Notes under the pieces: generated by a model
Database searches by the model: none
Seen by the model: the letters and a program-made list of their open reading frames with translations, nothing else
What the model was told of the DNA's origin: nothing
Program-made: the position numbers and the translations under genes
In this document: positions 25,207 through 32,672 of the stretch, piece after piece
Position numbering within the stretch: the stretch's first letter is position 1
How the letters are laid out: every line of letters begins with the position of its first letter
Source: Clostridiaceae bacterium AM27-36LB
GTDB taxonomy: Bacteria; Bacillota; Clostridia; Lachnospirales; Lachnospiraceae
Length of the DNA stretch: 64,000 nucleotides
Assembly: GCA_003480725.1 (NCBI GenBank)
Contig: QUJQ01000003.1
Span: 435,515 to 499,514, forward strand
Reading direction: 5' to 3'

Positions 25207-26321
25207 TGCTGCAGTATCTGCCGGTACAGACTTTCCAGCGTCTCTTCGGTAAGCTGCACCGGATTATTTTTCAGTCTCACCGGATTGACCGAATGTGTCA
25301 GAAGATCAAGCTGTCCTGCATTCTGAAGAGTGGGTCTTTCCAGATCAAGAGCTGCAAACCAGTTCTGATATTTCTCAATGGATGCTTCCACACTGTCACA
25401 TCCGCAGACTTTCGCCAGTTCCTCAAACATAGTCTTCAGATAAGCTTCTCCGCGCGGATCAATGCAGTTCTCCGTATGAGCTGCCATATAGGGCCACAGG
25501 CTGTCCACAACCAGGGCTACTGCATGTCCATGAGATAAACCATAGAGAGTCGTAATCTTGTATGCCATTGCATGACCGGCAGTGGTCTGGGTCACATTGA
25601 TGGCTTTACCTGCAATATTGGCCGCCCGCAGCATCTGTGCATTGCCGTCCTTTTCATTGGCAAGATAGCTGTCTGCGTATTTTAATACCAGCCGGATAGC
25701 TTCTGCAGCATCCTCCCGGCTGTCTTCTGTAGAATTCACAGACCAGAATGACTCTGCCGCATGACAGAACGCATCCAGCATGGTGGCTTTCCGCTGGTAC
25801 ACAGGAAGACTCTCTAAGAGTTCCGGCTCCATCAGTACCCAGCCCGGCACACAGCTTGGATGTGCCACGGACTGCTTATTTCCCTGATAGTAGATCACTG
25901 CAAAACGGGTTGCCTCGCTTCCGGTTCCGGCCGTAGTCGGAATCGCCAGCAATGGCAATGCATTTTCCACGATCTCCTGCTCCAGACAATTCTTTGACAG
26001 ATCCATCTCAGAAAAAAGTTTGATACACTTTGCCACATCCATGGCACTGCCGCCGCCTGCAGCGATGATAAAGTCACAGTGATGCGCACGAAGTGCTTCA
26101 ATACCAGCCACCACAGACTCATATTTCGGATTGGGCTGAAAATCTGAGAACTCTGTACAGCCCACACCTGCATTCTTCATCAGCTCCTGAAGCCTTCCGT
26201 ACAGCTTCTGTTTTCTGAAAGAAGCTCCCAGCACAAATAATACCTGACGAGTGCAGTGCTGCTCAAATACTTCTTTTAGCTGTATCTCCATGGTCGTTGC
26301 ATCAATAATTGTCTGCTCCAT
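25200..26321 (-). CDS. Iron-containing alcohol dehydrogenase, likely phosphonoacetaldehyde reductase
   Basis: A 373-residue group III (Fe-ADH) dehydrogenase. The NAD(P) site shows GGGSAMDVAKCIKL (about 86-99), and metal ligands are expected in DAFCHAAESFW and in HAMAYKITTLYGLSHGHAVAL (about 240-262). In phosphonate clusters such enzymes (PhpC type) reduce phosphonoacetaldehyde to 2-hydroxyethylphosphonate; its position between pepM and ppd supports that role. Start at 26321 has GGAGG 9 bp upstream and lies 1 bp from the pepM stop; a longer frame into pepM is not used. No transaminase is present, so an aminoethylphosphonate product is less likely. Confidence 0.85.
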   Translation of the reverse strand: MEQTIIDATTMEIQLKEVFEQHCTRQVLFVLGASFRKQKLYGRLQELMKNAGVGCTEFSDFQPNPKYESVVAGIEALRAHHCDFIIAAGGGSAMDVAKCIKLFSEMDLSKNCLEQEIVENALPLLAIPTTAGTGSEATRFAVIYYQGNKQSVAHPSCVPGWVLMEPELLESLPVYQRKATMLDAFCHAAESFWSVNSTEDSREDAAEAIRLVLKYADSYLANEKDGNAQMLRAANIAGKAINVTQTTAGHAMAYKITTLYGLSHGHAVALVVDSLWPYMAAHTENCIDPRGEAYLKTMFEELAKVCGCDSVEASIEKYQNWFAALDLERPTLQNAGQLDLLTHSVNPVRLKNNPVQLTEETLESLYRQILQQM

Positions 26322-26322
26322 A

Positions 26323-28335
26323 TCACTCTTCCTCCGGAATGAGATTGATGATTTCCTTGAACGGCATACACATGGCATCGCACTCCTTCGCACGGTGATG
26401 CTCCAGAATCGTTCTGGCCGCATTCTGCATAGCAGGAAAACCGGTTCTGGTCAGCTGATTTGCATAAATCACAAGATTCACGCCCCTGGCCTTGAATTCT
26501 TCCTCTGTTACCTGATTAAAGGAAGTCGGAACCACCACTAATGGTGTCACAGAATCCTGCGCACGGAACTTCTCTACAAACTCAAAGATCTCATCTGGTT
26601 CAGGTCGCCTGCTGTGGATCATGATGCCATCTGCACCTGCCTTGACAAATGCGAATGCTCTCTCAAGCGCATCGTCCATTCCGCGCTCCAGGATCAGGCT
26701 CTCGATCCTGGCAATGATCATGAACTCTTTGGTCTTCTGTGCACGTTTTCCGGCAGCGATCTTCTCTGAAAAATGCTCAATAGAATCCTGGGTCTGCACA
26801 ACCTCTGTTCCGAACAGCGAATTTTTCTTAAGTCCGGTCTTATCCTCAATGATCACTGCAGATACACCCATACGCTCCAGAGAACGGACCGTATATACAA
26901 AATGCTCGGTCATTCCGCCAGTATCTCCGTCAAATACGATCGGTTTGGTCGTTACTTCCATAATATCATCGATGGTACGGAAGCGGGAAGTCATGTCTAC
27001 CAGCTCGATATCCGGCTTTCCTTTTGCGGTGGAATCACACAGAGAGCTGACCCACATGGCATCAAACTGTCTTGCCTCTCCATTCTGGTAGACAACGGTA
27101 TTTTCCACGATCAGACCAGTCAGACCGCTATGTGCCTCCATGGCTGTGATCGTGCCTTTCATCTCAATGGCTTTGCGGAGCCTTCCACGGCGCATATCCG
27201 GCAGAGACAGATCTGCTCTTGCCCGGCGCTCCAGACTCTTGTATTTCTCATCGCTGGAGTATGGGAACTCCACCAGCTTTCCGCCATACTCAGCCAGTAC
27301 TGCCAGCACTTCTTCTCTCACCGGCTTCTGGAATCCAGTCACCCAGTCATCTCCATGAACCACAAAATCTGGTCTTATTTTCTCCAGATTTTCCTTATAG
27401 CTCAGGGTCTTCTGCTCTACCACACGACTCACGCCACGAATATTTTCAAACAATGCCTTTCGCTCCGCAAAAGGCAAAAGCGGATATCGTTTATAGCTGA
27501 TCACCGCTTCATCAGACAGCACACCGATGATCAGACGTCCCAGGCGGGCTGCTTTCCGGATAATGGAAATGTGACCGCTGTGCAGCATATCTGCGGAAAA
27601 GCTCATATAGACTGTGCGGTTCTCCACTTCTGCCAGCTTCTCAGATACTACTTTCAAATCCTCAGGATTGTCGATCTCTGCACAAAGCTGATCTTTCACA
27701 TCCAACGGACGGATCACGCATTTGTCAGAAACTTCGTTCAATGCATTTTCTGCATAACATTTCACCTGATCCGCCTCACAAAATGCCACGATCCGGTCAA
27801 GCCAGATCTTCCAGTCCTCTTTCTTCAGATGATAAAGGGGTTGTGCAGCCAAGGCATCCTCAAAAAATTCAATGCCTACTTTTTCAATCTGATTATCATG
27901 AACCACTGCTTTAAAATCCTTCTCAGGAAGCGGAAGTGTGGTGCTGACCGTCATACAGCTCTCTTTACTTTCAATCACCTGATCCAGAACCATATTTTCA
28001 AACACCAGATCCCCATGCATCAGCAGAATGTCATCCTCTGCCAGTGCTTCCCTTGCACAGTAGATGGAATAGATATAATTGGTCTTATCATAGACCGGAT
28101 TTTTCACAAAAGTGTAAGTAAGCGGCAGATCCAGGCTCTTACAGTACTCTGTCAGTACCTGATCATGCCGTCCGGTGGTCATGACCACTTCTTCGATCCC
28201 CTGATCAGCAATCTGGCTGATCTGACGACTTAAAATGGTCTCCCTGCCGGAGATCTCAGTCATGCATTTGGGATGTTCAGAAGTCAGAACTCCCATGCGG
28301 GAACCCATTCCGGAATTTAATATCAAAGCTTTCAT
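26323..28335 (-). CDS. pepM: Phosphoenolpyruvate mutase fused to two nucleotidyltransferase domains
   Basis: A 670-residue three-domain protein. Residues 1-235: sugar-phosphate nucleotidyltransferase-like (LNSGMGSRMG at 6-15, then HPKCM). Residues about 240-375: cytidylyltransferase-like with the HSGH motif at 252-255 and a TagD-type frame. Residues about 393-670: PEP mutase with the diagnostic EDKTGLKKNS (497-506) that separates it from isocitrate-lyase relatives. PEP mutase makes the C-P bond of phosphonopyruvate. The two transferase domains suggest the end product is CMP- or NDP-activated for transfer to a glycan or lipid. Start at 28335 has AGGAGG 10 bp upstream. Confidence 0.93.
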   Translation of the reverse strand: MKALILNSGMGSRMGVLTSEHPKCMTEISGRETILSRQISQIADQGIEEVVMTTGRHDQVLTEYCKSLDLPLTYTFVKNPVYDKTNYIYSIYCAREALAEDDILLMHGDLVFENMVLDQVIESKESCMTVSTTLPLPEKDFKAVVHDNQIEKVGIEFFEDALAAQPLYHLKKEDWKIWLDRIVAFCEADQVKCYAENALNEVSDKCVIRPLDVKDQLCAEIDNPEDLKVVSEKLAEVENRTVYMSFSADMLHSGHISIIRKAARLGRLIIGVLSDEAVISYKRYPLLPFAERKALFENIRGVSRVVEQKTLSYKENLEKIRPDFVVHGDDWVTGFQKPVREEVLAVLAEYGGKLVEFPYSSDEKYKSLERRARADLSLPDMRRGRLRKAIEMKGTITAMEAHSGLTGLIVENTVVYQNGEARQFDAMWVSSLCDSTAKGKPDIELVDMTSRFRTIDDIMEVTTKPIVFDGDTGGMTEHFVYTVRSLERMGVSAVIIEDKTGLKKNSLFGTEVVQTQDSIEHFSEKIAAGKRAQKTKEFMIIARIESLILERGMDDALERAFAFVKAGADGIMIHSRRPEPDEIFEFVEKFRAQDSVTPLVVVPTSFNQVTEEEFKARGVNLVIYANQLTRTGFPAMQNAARTILEHHRAKECDAMCMPFKEIINLIPEEE

Positions 28336-28385
28336 GGATAAAAATCCTCCTGATTCTTTCAAAATTCGCTTATAATCCAAGTTTT

Positions 28386-28414
28386 ATTTTACCATTGTGT
28401 ATGAGAGTTGTCGA
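28386..28414 (-). promoter_or_regulatory. Promoter of the phosphonate operon
   Basis: Minus strand TCGACA (28414-28409), 17-bp spacer, TAAAAT (28391-28386), about 50 bp before the pepM start. Confidence 0.55.
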
Positions 28415-28520
28415 GATGGAGTTTTTATGCTGTTTGCTTGTGAAGCTTTCACCAGTTGTAAATTTTTATAAAGCCCCTTGCAACGCAAAGCTAATGCAGA
28501 TACAATAAAGGAGAAATCTA

Positions 28521-28556
28521 TTGAAAACATTAAATGAATTAACTTTGCTTGACAAA
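28521..28556 (+). pseudogene. Possible 5' remnant of an Rpn/PD-(D/E)XK transposase-like gene
   Basis: TTG at 28521 has an excellent AAAGGAG ribosome site and reads KTLNELTLLDK, which closely resembles the first residues of Rpn-family recombination-promoting nucleases common in this group. The resemblance ends within about 12 codons, and the frame then runs out of phase into the YdcF-like gene (stop at 28883). Probably a decayed leader or chance; the match is short. Confidence 0.3.
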
Positions 28557-28602
28557 TCATCTGCACTGCCAGAATCAATTTCAAACCAGAAGGGAGAGTC
28601 TC

Positions 28603-29337
28603 TTGCATATCATATGTTTTACCGCAGGCATTGTCTGCGCCCTGTATTTTATCATTTTACTGATATACAGCGGATTTACCTCCGCTTTTTATCTGGTATG
28701 GCCTGCCATGGCAGTCTGTTTTCTGCTGCTTGGCTGGTTATTCCATATTCACTTTTTTGCACAGCTTCCGCCAAGCGTCCGGGGAATTCTGCTTGCTTTT
28801 GTCGCAATAGGCATTTTGGTCTTTGTCGGCGTGGAAGGTATGATTCTTCGTGCCGCCACTTTGGATCCTGCTTCTGGTCTTGATTATGTCATCGTCCTTG
28901 GCGCCCACGTGCGTTCCACCGGTCCAAGCCGGGCTCTGGCTCTCCGGCTGGATGCAGCCCTTGATTATGCTGCTGATAACCCGGATACCATCTTCATCGT
29001 TTCCGGCGGACAAGGCTCCAATGAACCTTGCACCGAAGCAGATGCCATGAAGACCTATCTGGAAACCCACGGCCTTTCCTCCGACCGAATCCTGACAGAA
29101 GACCAGTCCACCAACACCCGGGAAAACCTGATCTTCTCCGCGGAACTCATCCCGGAGGGCGCAACTGTCGGTATCATCACCAATGGATTCCATGTCTGCC
29201 GCTCCCTTCACCTGGCAGATGCTCTTGGCTACGAGCATGCTTATGGCATCCCCGCAAAAGGAGACCTGATCACCCAGCCAGCCAATCTCTTTCGTGAATT
29301 CTTCGCAGTGATAAAAGATTATGTGCTGGTGCGGTAA
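28603..29337 (+). CDS. YdcF-like (DUF218) membrane protein
   Basis: Three N-terminal hydrophobic segments are followed by a DUF218/YdcF domain beginning LDYVIVLGAHVRSTGPSRAL and containing FIVSGGQGSNEP, EDQSTNTRENL and ITNGFHVCRS. YdcF/SanA/ElyC-type proteins are linked to envelope and peptidoglycan precursor handling, but the reaction is not settled. No ATG fits: TTG at 28603 follows GAAGGGAGA at good distance and gives 244 residues; TTG at 28549 would give 262. The first is preferred. It stands alone on the plus strand between the divergent phosphonate operon and the convergent mrp gene. Confidence 0.78.
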   Translation: MHIICFTAGIVCALYFIILLIYSGFTSAFYLVWPAMAVCFLLLGWLFHIHFFAQLPPSVRGILLAFVAIGILVFVGVEGMILRAATLDPASGLDYVIVLGAHVRSTGPSRALALRLDAALDYAADNPDTIFIVSGGQGSNEPCTEADAMKTYLETHGLSSDRILTEDQSTNTRENLIFSAELIPEGATVGIITNGFHVCRSLHLADALGYEHAYGIPAKGDLITQPANLFREFFAVIKDYVLVR

Positions 29338-29351
29338 GCAATGGTTACGCT

Positions 29352-29459
29352 GTATGTAGTGTATCGTACAAAGAAGGAGTCCGTGTCTGACTGAGATAGA
29401 CATTTCAATGTCTAAGCTCAGACGGACACGGGCTCCTTTTTGTACGATACACTACATAC
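29352..29459. repeat. 108-bp near-perfect palindrome, MITE-like, between convergent genes
   Basis: Two arms of about 50 bp (outer sequence GTATGTAGTGTATCGTACAA) are inverted with roughly 90% match, around the loop ATTTCAAT. Inner part GGAGYCCGTGTC. If the element is taken as starting at TGTAGT, it is flanked by TA on both sides, as for mariner/IS630-type miniature elements. It also carries T-runs (TTTTT) inside one arm and could act as a bidirectional terminator between the YdcF-like and mrp genes. Confidence 0.6.
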
Positions 29460-29501
29460 GAGGTTCACACTCAATGCTGCTTTCCGTATGTTATATAATC
29501 T

Positions 29502-30350
29502 TTAGCCCTCCAGAGCGATCAGCAGACTCTCCGCAGCAGCCAGATATTCGTTATTAGCTTTTGCAAACTCTCCACTTGCCAGTTCAGCAAGCTTCGGATC
29601 GATCGGCATCCGTCCAAGGATCGGCAGATCCAGTTCTTCTGCCAACTTGTCAAGGCCGCTCTCACCGAAGATCTTAAACTCTTTGCCACAATCCGGGCAG
29701 ATCACATAGCTATAATTCTCTACCAGACCAATTACCGGGATTTCCATGCTCTTTGCCATATTCAGGGCCTTCTTTACGATCAGGCTTACCAGATCCTGTG
29801 GAGACGTCACAGTGATGATTCCATCCACCGGAATAGACTGGAAGACCGTCAGTGGCACATCACCGGTTCCTGGCGGCATATCTACGAAAAGATAATCGAT
29901 CTCTCCCCACACAATATCTGTCCAGAACTGTTTTACCATATTTGCCAGGATCGGTCCTCTCCAGATAACCGGAGATTCCTCATCCGGAAGCAGCAGATTG
30001 ATAGACATGACCGGAATACCATTTTCTGTAACTACTGGTTTGATATAATCGCCATCCATCTCTGCCGGGCCGTGAAGACCATACATCTTCGGGATGGACG
30101 GACCTGTAATATCCGCATCCAGGATTCCTACGGAATATCCCTGCTCTTTCATAAGGTTTGCTAAAGATGCTGTTACCAGTGATTTTCCAACACCACCTTT
30201 TCCACTGACAACACCGATCACTTTATGAATATGTGACTTCGGATTCGCCGGTGCCAGCATGCTCTGCGGCTTCTGTGCACCTTTTGCACTTGGACATCCT
30301 GCACAGCTTTCTTTGGTGCAGCCTGTGCTGCTGCATGACTTTTCTGTCAT
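29502..30350 (-). CDS. Mrp/NBP35-family ATP-binding protein
   Basis: P-loop ATPase proposed to carry iron-sulfur clusters to apo-proteins. The 282-residue protein has a Cys-rich N-terminus (CSSTGCTKESCAGC at about 5-18), a deviant Walker A VVSGKGGVGKS (about 47-57), FVDMPPGTGDVPL and the C-terminal CPDCGKEF pair that binds a cluster in the dimer. No DUF59 domain precedes it, so this is the short form. It follows the DUF1653 gene by 45 bp on the same strand and ends before the palindromic element. Confidence 0.93.
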   Translation of the reverse strand: MTEKSCSSTGCTKESCAGCPSAKGAQKPQSMLAPANPKSHIHKVIGVVSGKGGVGKSLVTASLANLMKEQGYSVGILDADITGPSIPKMYGLHGPAEMDGDYIKPVVTENGIPVMSINLLLPDEESPVIWRGPILANMVKQFWTDIVWGEIDYLFVDMPPGTGDVPLTVFQSIPVDGIITVTSPQDLVSLIVKKALNMAKSMEIPVIGLVENYSYVICPDCGKEFKIFGESGLDKLAEELDLPILGRMPIDPKLAELASGEFAKANNEYLAAAESLLIALEG

Positions 30351-30395
30351 TTGTTCTTCTCCTTTATGCTTCGTTTCTTTATGTTCTCCCTGTTT

Positions 30396-31073
30396 CTAAC
30401 GAAACCGGTTCGTACATTCAAAATGTTTCATCATAGACAGACAGTTCATGATCTCATCATAGGTCTCCTGCAGTCCTTTCTTATCCACCACCAGATCCAG
30501 TGAGATAGCAATGCTGTTGAGAAGTGCCTCATCCATCTGATTGCGGTAAAATGTCATGATGTGCATCTTCTCCTCCAGAGTGTCTGCATCGAGAAATTCC
30601 AACAGGATCGGATTGATTCCGTCTGCCTGTGGTTCCTGCTCAGGTGGTTCCTGCTCAGATGGTTCCTTCGCAGGTGGTTCCTTCGCAGACATTTCTACCG
30701 GATCCAGTATCTGAACTGGAGATTTCATCGACTGTACATTCTCCACTTCTTCCAGATCTGGAATCTCCAACTGCTCACTGTCCACATTTGTCAGTTCCAG
30801 TGCACTCTCCACTTCCACCCGGGCATTTTCTTCCTCTGGATGTACCTGCGTAAATCGATACACCTGTTTTACCTGTGGATATTTTTCATGATCCACTTCA
30901 CTGGCGAACATATCATAGGGACGTACATAGATTCCATAATCTCCATATAATGCCTGATAAACCACCATCTTTTCCTTTGTTTCCGAATGCGTGGCGATTG
31001 CCATGACCTGGTAAAGGCCACCCTTAAAATGTCTGTAAAACTGTCCTTGTCTGATCTCACGCATTTCATTCAC
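30396..31073 (-). CDS. DUF1653 domain-containing protein
   Basis: A 225-residue protein. Residues about 6-70 are DUF1653 (GQFYRHFKGGLYQVMAIATH, VVYQALYGDYGIYVRP), a small SH3-like fold of unknown function. The rest is an acidic linker with a degenerate Pro-rich repeat (EPPAKEPSEQEPPEQEP, DNA about 30627-30690) and a helical C-terminal segment (residues about 155-220). The stand-alone family is about 70-100 residues, so this is an extended version. It lies 12 bp after the solute-binding lipoprotein gene. Confidence 0.8.
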   Translation of the reverse strand: MNEMREIRQGQFYRHFKGGLYQVMAIATHSETKEKMVVYQALYGDYGIYVRPYDMFASEVDHEKYPQVKQVYRFTQVHPEEENARVEVESALELTNVDSEQLEIPDLEEVENVQSMKSPVQILDPVEMSAKEPPAKEPSEQEPPEQEPQADGINPILLEFLDADTLEEKMHIMTFYRNQMDEALLNSIAISLDLVVDKKGLQETYDEIMNCLSMMKHFECTNRFR

Positions 31074-31085
31074 TTCCTTTCAAAG

Positions 31086-31252
31086 TTAGCCCGCCGGCTG
31101 AGCTGCCGGATCAGTCGCTGGCTGAGCTGCCGGATCGGTCGCTGGCTGGGTTGCCGGATCAGTCGCTGGCTGGGCCGCCGGATCAGTCGCTGGCTGAGTC
31201 GCCGGATCAGTCACTGGCTGAGTCGCCGGGTCGGTTGCTGGCTGAGTCGCCG
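31086..31252 (-). repeat. 24-bp tandem repeat encoding Pro/Ala/Thr/Asp tail
   Basis: About six and a half copies of a 24-bp unit coding for ATQPATDP-type octapeptides end the binding-protein gene. The copies differ by a few bases. Such tails often act as wall-spanning spacers; copy number is likely to vary between strains by slippage. Confidence 0.8.
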
Positions 31253-32282
31253 GTGTCTGCATTTTCACTGTCGTTTTCTTTGTCCGGTCCCGTTCTCTTG
31301 TCATCTCATTGTCGTCAATAGCAGGATTCTTCTGTGCTGCCTGATGAGTTGCCTCCGCCAGCCAGTTATAATAAAGCTTCTGCACTTTTACTTCTTCGAT
31401 TGCTTTATTGACTGCATCAAGAAATACTTTCTGATCTTTGACCACTCCGCCAACCACTCCAGCTGCCTCATATTCCAGCTCCAGAGCTGACAATGCCAGA
31501 TCATCATCTTCCTTCATCAGATCTTCCGCCACCGCTTCATCCAGTGCCACTGCATCTGCTTTGCCTGATCGAAGCATCTCGATTCCATCTGAAACCACAT
31601 CGACCAGCGTCATATAAGTCTCCGGCATCTGCTCCATCACCAGCTGTGCCTGCAAGGTTCCATACTGAGCCACCACCGTTTTCCCGGTAAATGCGTCCAG
31701 ATCCTTGTATTTTTTCTGTTTTTCCTCTGTGACCAGCAATACCTGTTTCCCTGGTTTATAATATTCCTCTGTAAAATCCACCGATGCCTTACGATCGTTC
31801 TTGGGCAGCATTCCAAGAAGCACCAGATCCACAGTCCCTTCCTTCGCCGCTTTCAGACAATCATCAAACTCCATCTCCACGAACAAAGGCTCCACACCTA
31901 ACTGCTTTGCAATGTATTCGCCAAGCTGCACATCACTGCCTACACATGTGGACGTATCATCTGTCTGTGCGGTGTTATCCGCCGCAGATGTCTTTGTTGT
32001 ATCGGTCTCCTTATCTGCCGCAGATATTTTTGTCGTATCTTTACTGTCCTCCATAAACGCAAATGGCGCATAATCCGGTGAAATACCGATCAACAGTTTT
32101 CCTGATTCTGTCACCTGCTCCAGTCTGTCATCCTTCAAATTCCGTTCTGGAAGTTTATCTTCTGCCTCTCCAATATCTTCCACCACAATATTTCCTGTAT
32201 CCGGTTCTTGCGCATTTACTCCACATGCTGTTGTCTGTACGGCCAGCAGTGCCACCAGTCCCAGGCATACCAGTTTTTTCAT
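31086..32282 (-). CDS. Extracellular solute-binding lipoprotein, family 3, with C-terminal repeats
   Basis: A 398-residue protein with a lipoprotein signal (LLAVQTTAC, Cys20 as lipid site) and a family 3 periplasmic-binding-protein fold (GKLLIGISPDYAPFAF start, YKPGKQVLLV, GTLQAQLV). Such proteins deliver amino acids to ABC importers; no permease or ATPase gene is adjacent, so it is an orphan. Two insertions are notable: a Thr/Asp/Ala stretch (DKETDTTKTSAADN) in the first lobe and about 55 C-terminal residues of an 8-residue tandem repeat (ATQPATDP) encoded by 24-bp DNA repeats. Confidence 0.85.
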   Translation of the reverse strand: MKKLVCLGLVALLAVQTTACGVNAQEPDTGNIVVEDIGEAEDKLPERNLKDDRLEQVTESGKLLIGISPDYAPFAFMEDSKDTTKISAADKETDTTKTSAADNTAQTDDTSTCVGSDVQLGEYIAKQLGVEPLFVEMEFDDCLKAAKEGTVDLVLLGMLPKNDRKASVDFTEEYYKPGKQVLLVTEEKQKKYKDLDAFTGKTVVAQYGTLQAQLVMEQMPETYMTLVDVVSDGIEMLRSGKADAVALDEAVAEDLMKEDDDLALSALELEYEAAGVVGGVVKDQKVFLDAVNKAIEEVKVQKLYYNWLAEATHQAAQKNPAIDDNEMTRERDRTKKTTVKMQTPATQPATDPATQPVTDPATQPATDPAAQPATDPATQPATDPAAQPATDPAAQPAG

Positions 32283-32323
32283 ACAATCTATTTCCTTTCT
32301 GTTATAAGCATTTAAGATAAGAA

Positions 32324-32356
32324 AAAGGCTCCGGAAATCTGTTATTTCCGAAGCCT
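32324..32356 (-). terminator. Terminator downstream of tRNA-Trp
   Basis: AGGCTTCGGAAAT/ATTTCCGGAGCCT stem with a short loop, followed by TTTTTCTT on the minus strand, directly after the tRNA. Confidence 0.85.
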
Positions 32357-32358
32357 AG

Positions 32359-32431
32359 CAGGGACAGAAGGACTCGAACCCTCGACATTTGGTTTTGGAG
32401 ACCAACGTTCTACCAACTGAACTATATCCCT
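32359..32431 (-). tRNA. tRNA-Trp (anticodon CCA)
   Basis: A 73-base cloverleaf: acceptor AGGGATA/TGTCCCT (one U-G pair) with discriminator G, D-arm containing AGTTGGTA, anticodon stem TTGGT/ACCAA with loop CTCCAAA, and T-arm GAGGGTTCGAGTCCTTC. The loop gives CCA. The 3' CCA tail is not encoded (CTA follows). It is transcribed alone and followed by a terminator. Confidence 0.95.
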
Positions 32432-32506
32432 GTGTATCACTGACACCATGAAACTATACCACGATTCGACTTTTGTGTCAATGAAAACTTGCGAAAATAT
32501 TGAAAA

Positions 32507-32669
32507 TATTGTAACTATTCAGAGCCACATTCACAAAATCGCCTCTGCGAGGCTTTTCTTTTGCTCATAATGGTTTCTCGCCATATACATATTTAAAAAT
32601 ATGCTCGATCATGCAGGCATGGCTCGCATAATTATTAAATATGTGCATGGCTCTGAGTAGTTACAAAAT
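32507..32669. repeat. GAGCC palindromic repeat, split copy with an internal segment
   Basis: Outer arms AATATTGTAACTATTCAGAG... (32508-32537) and its complement near 32640-32669 form a 28-bp inverted repeat. The arms equal the two halves of the compact palindrome at 38449-38486, but here about 105 extra bases separate them. The inner segment holds GCCTCGCAGAGGC, which could be the terminator for radA, and a 27-codon frame starting MHIFNNYASH with no ribosome site. Together with the promoterless remainder this accounts for the 240-bp gap between tRNA-Trp and radA. Confidence 0.6.
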
Positions 32670-32672
32670 ATT

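Noticed and set aside
26773..28233. 486-codon open frame on the plus strand opposite pepM
   Set aside because: It mirrors the pepM coding strand, has no ribosome site and a His/Cys/Ile-rich composition typical of antisense frames.
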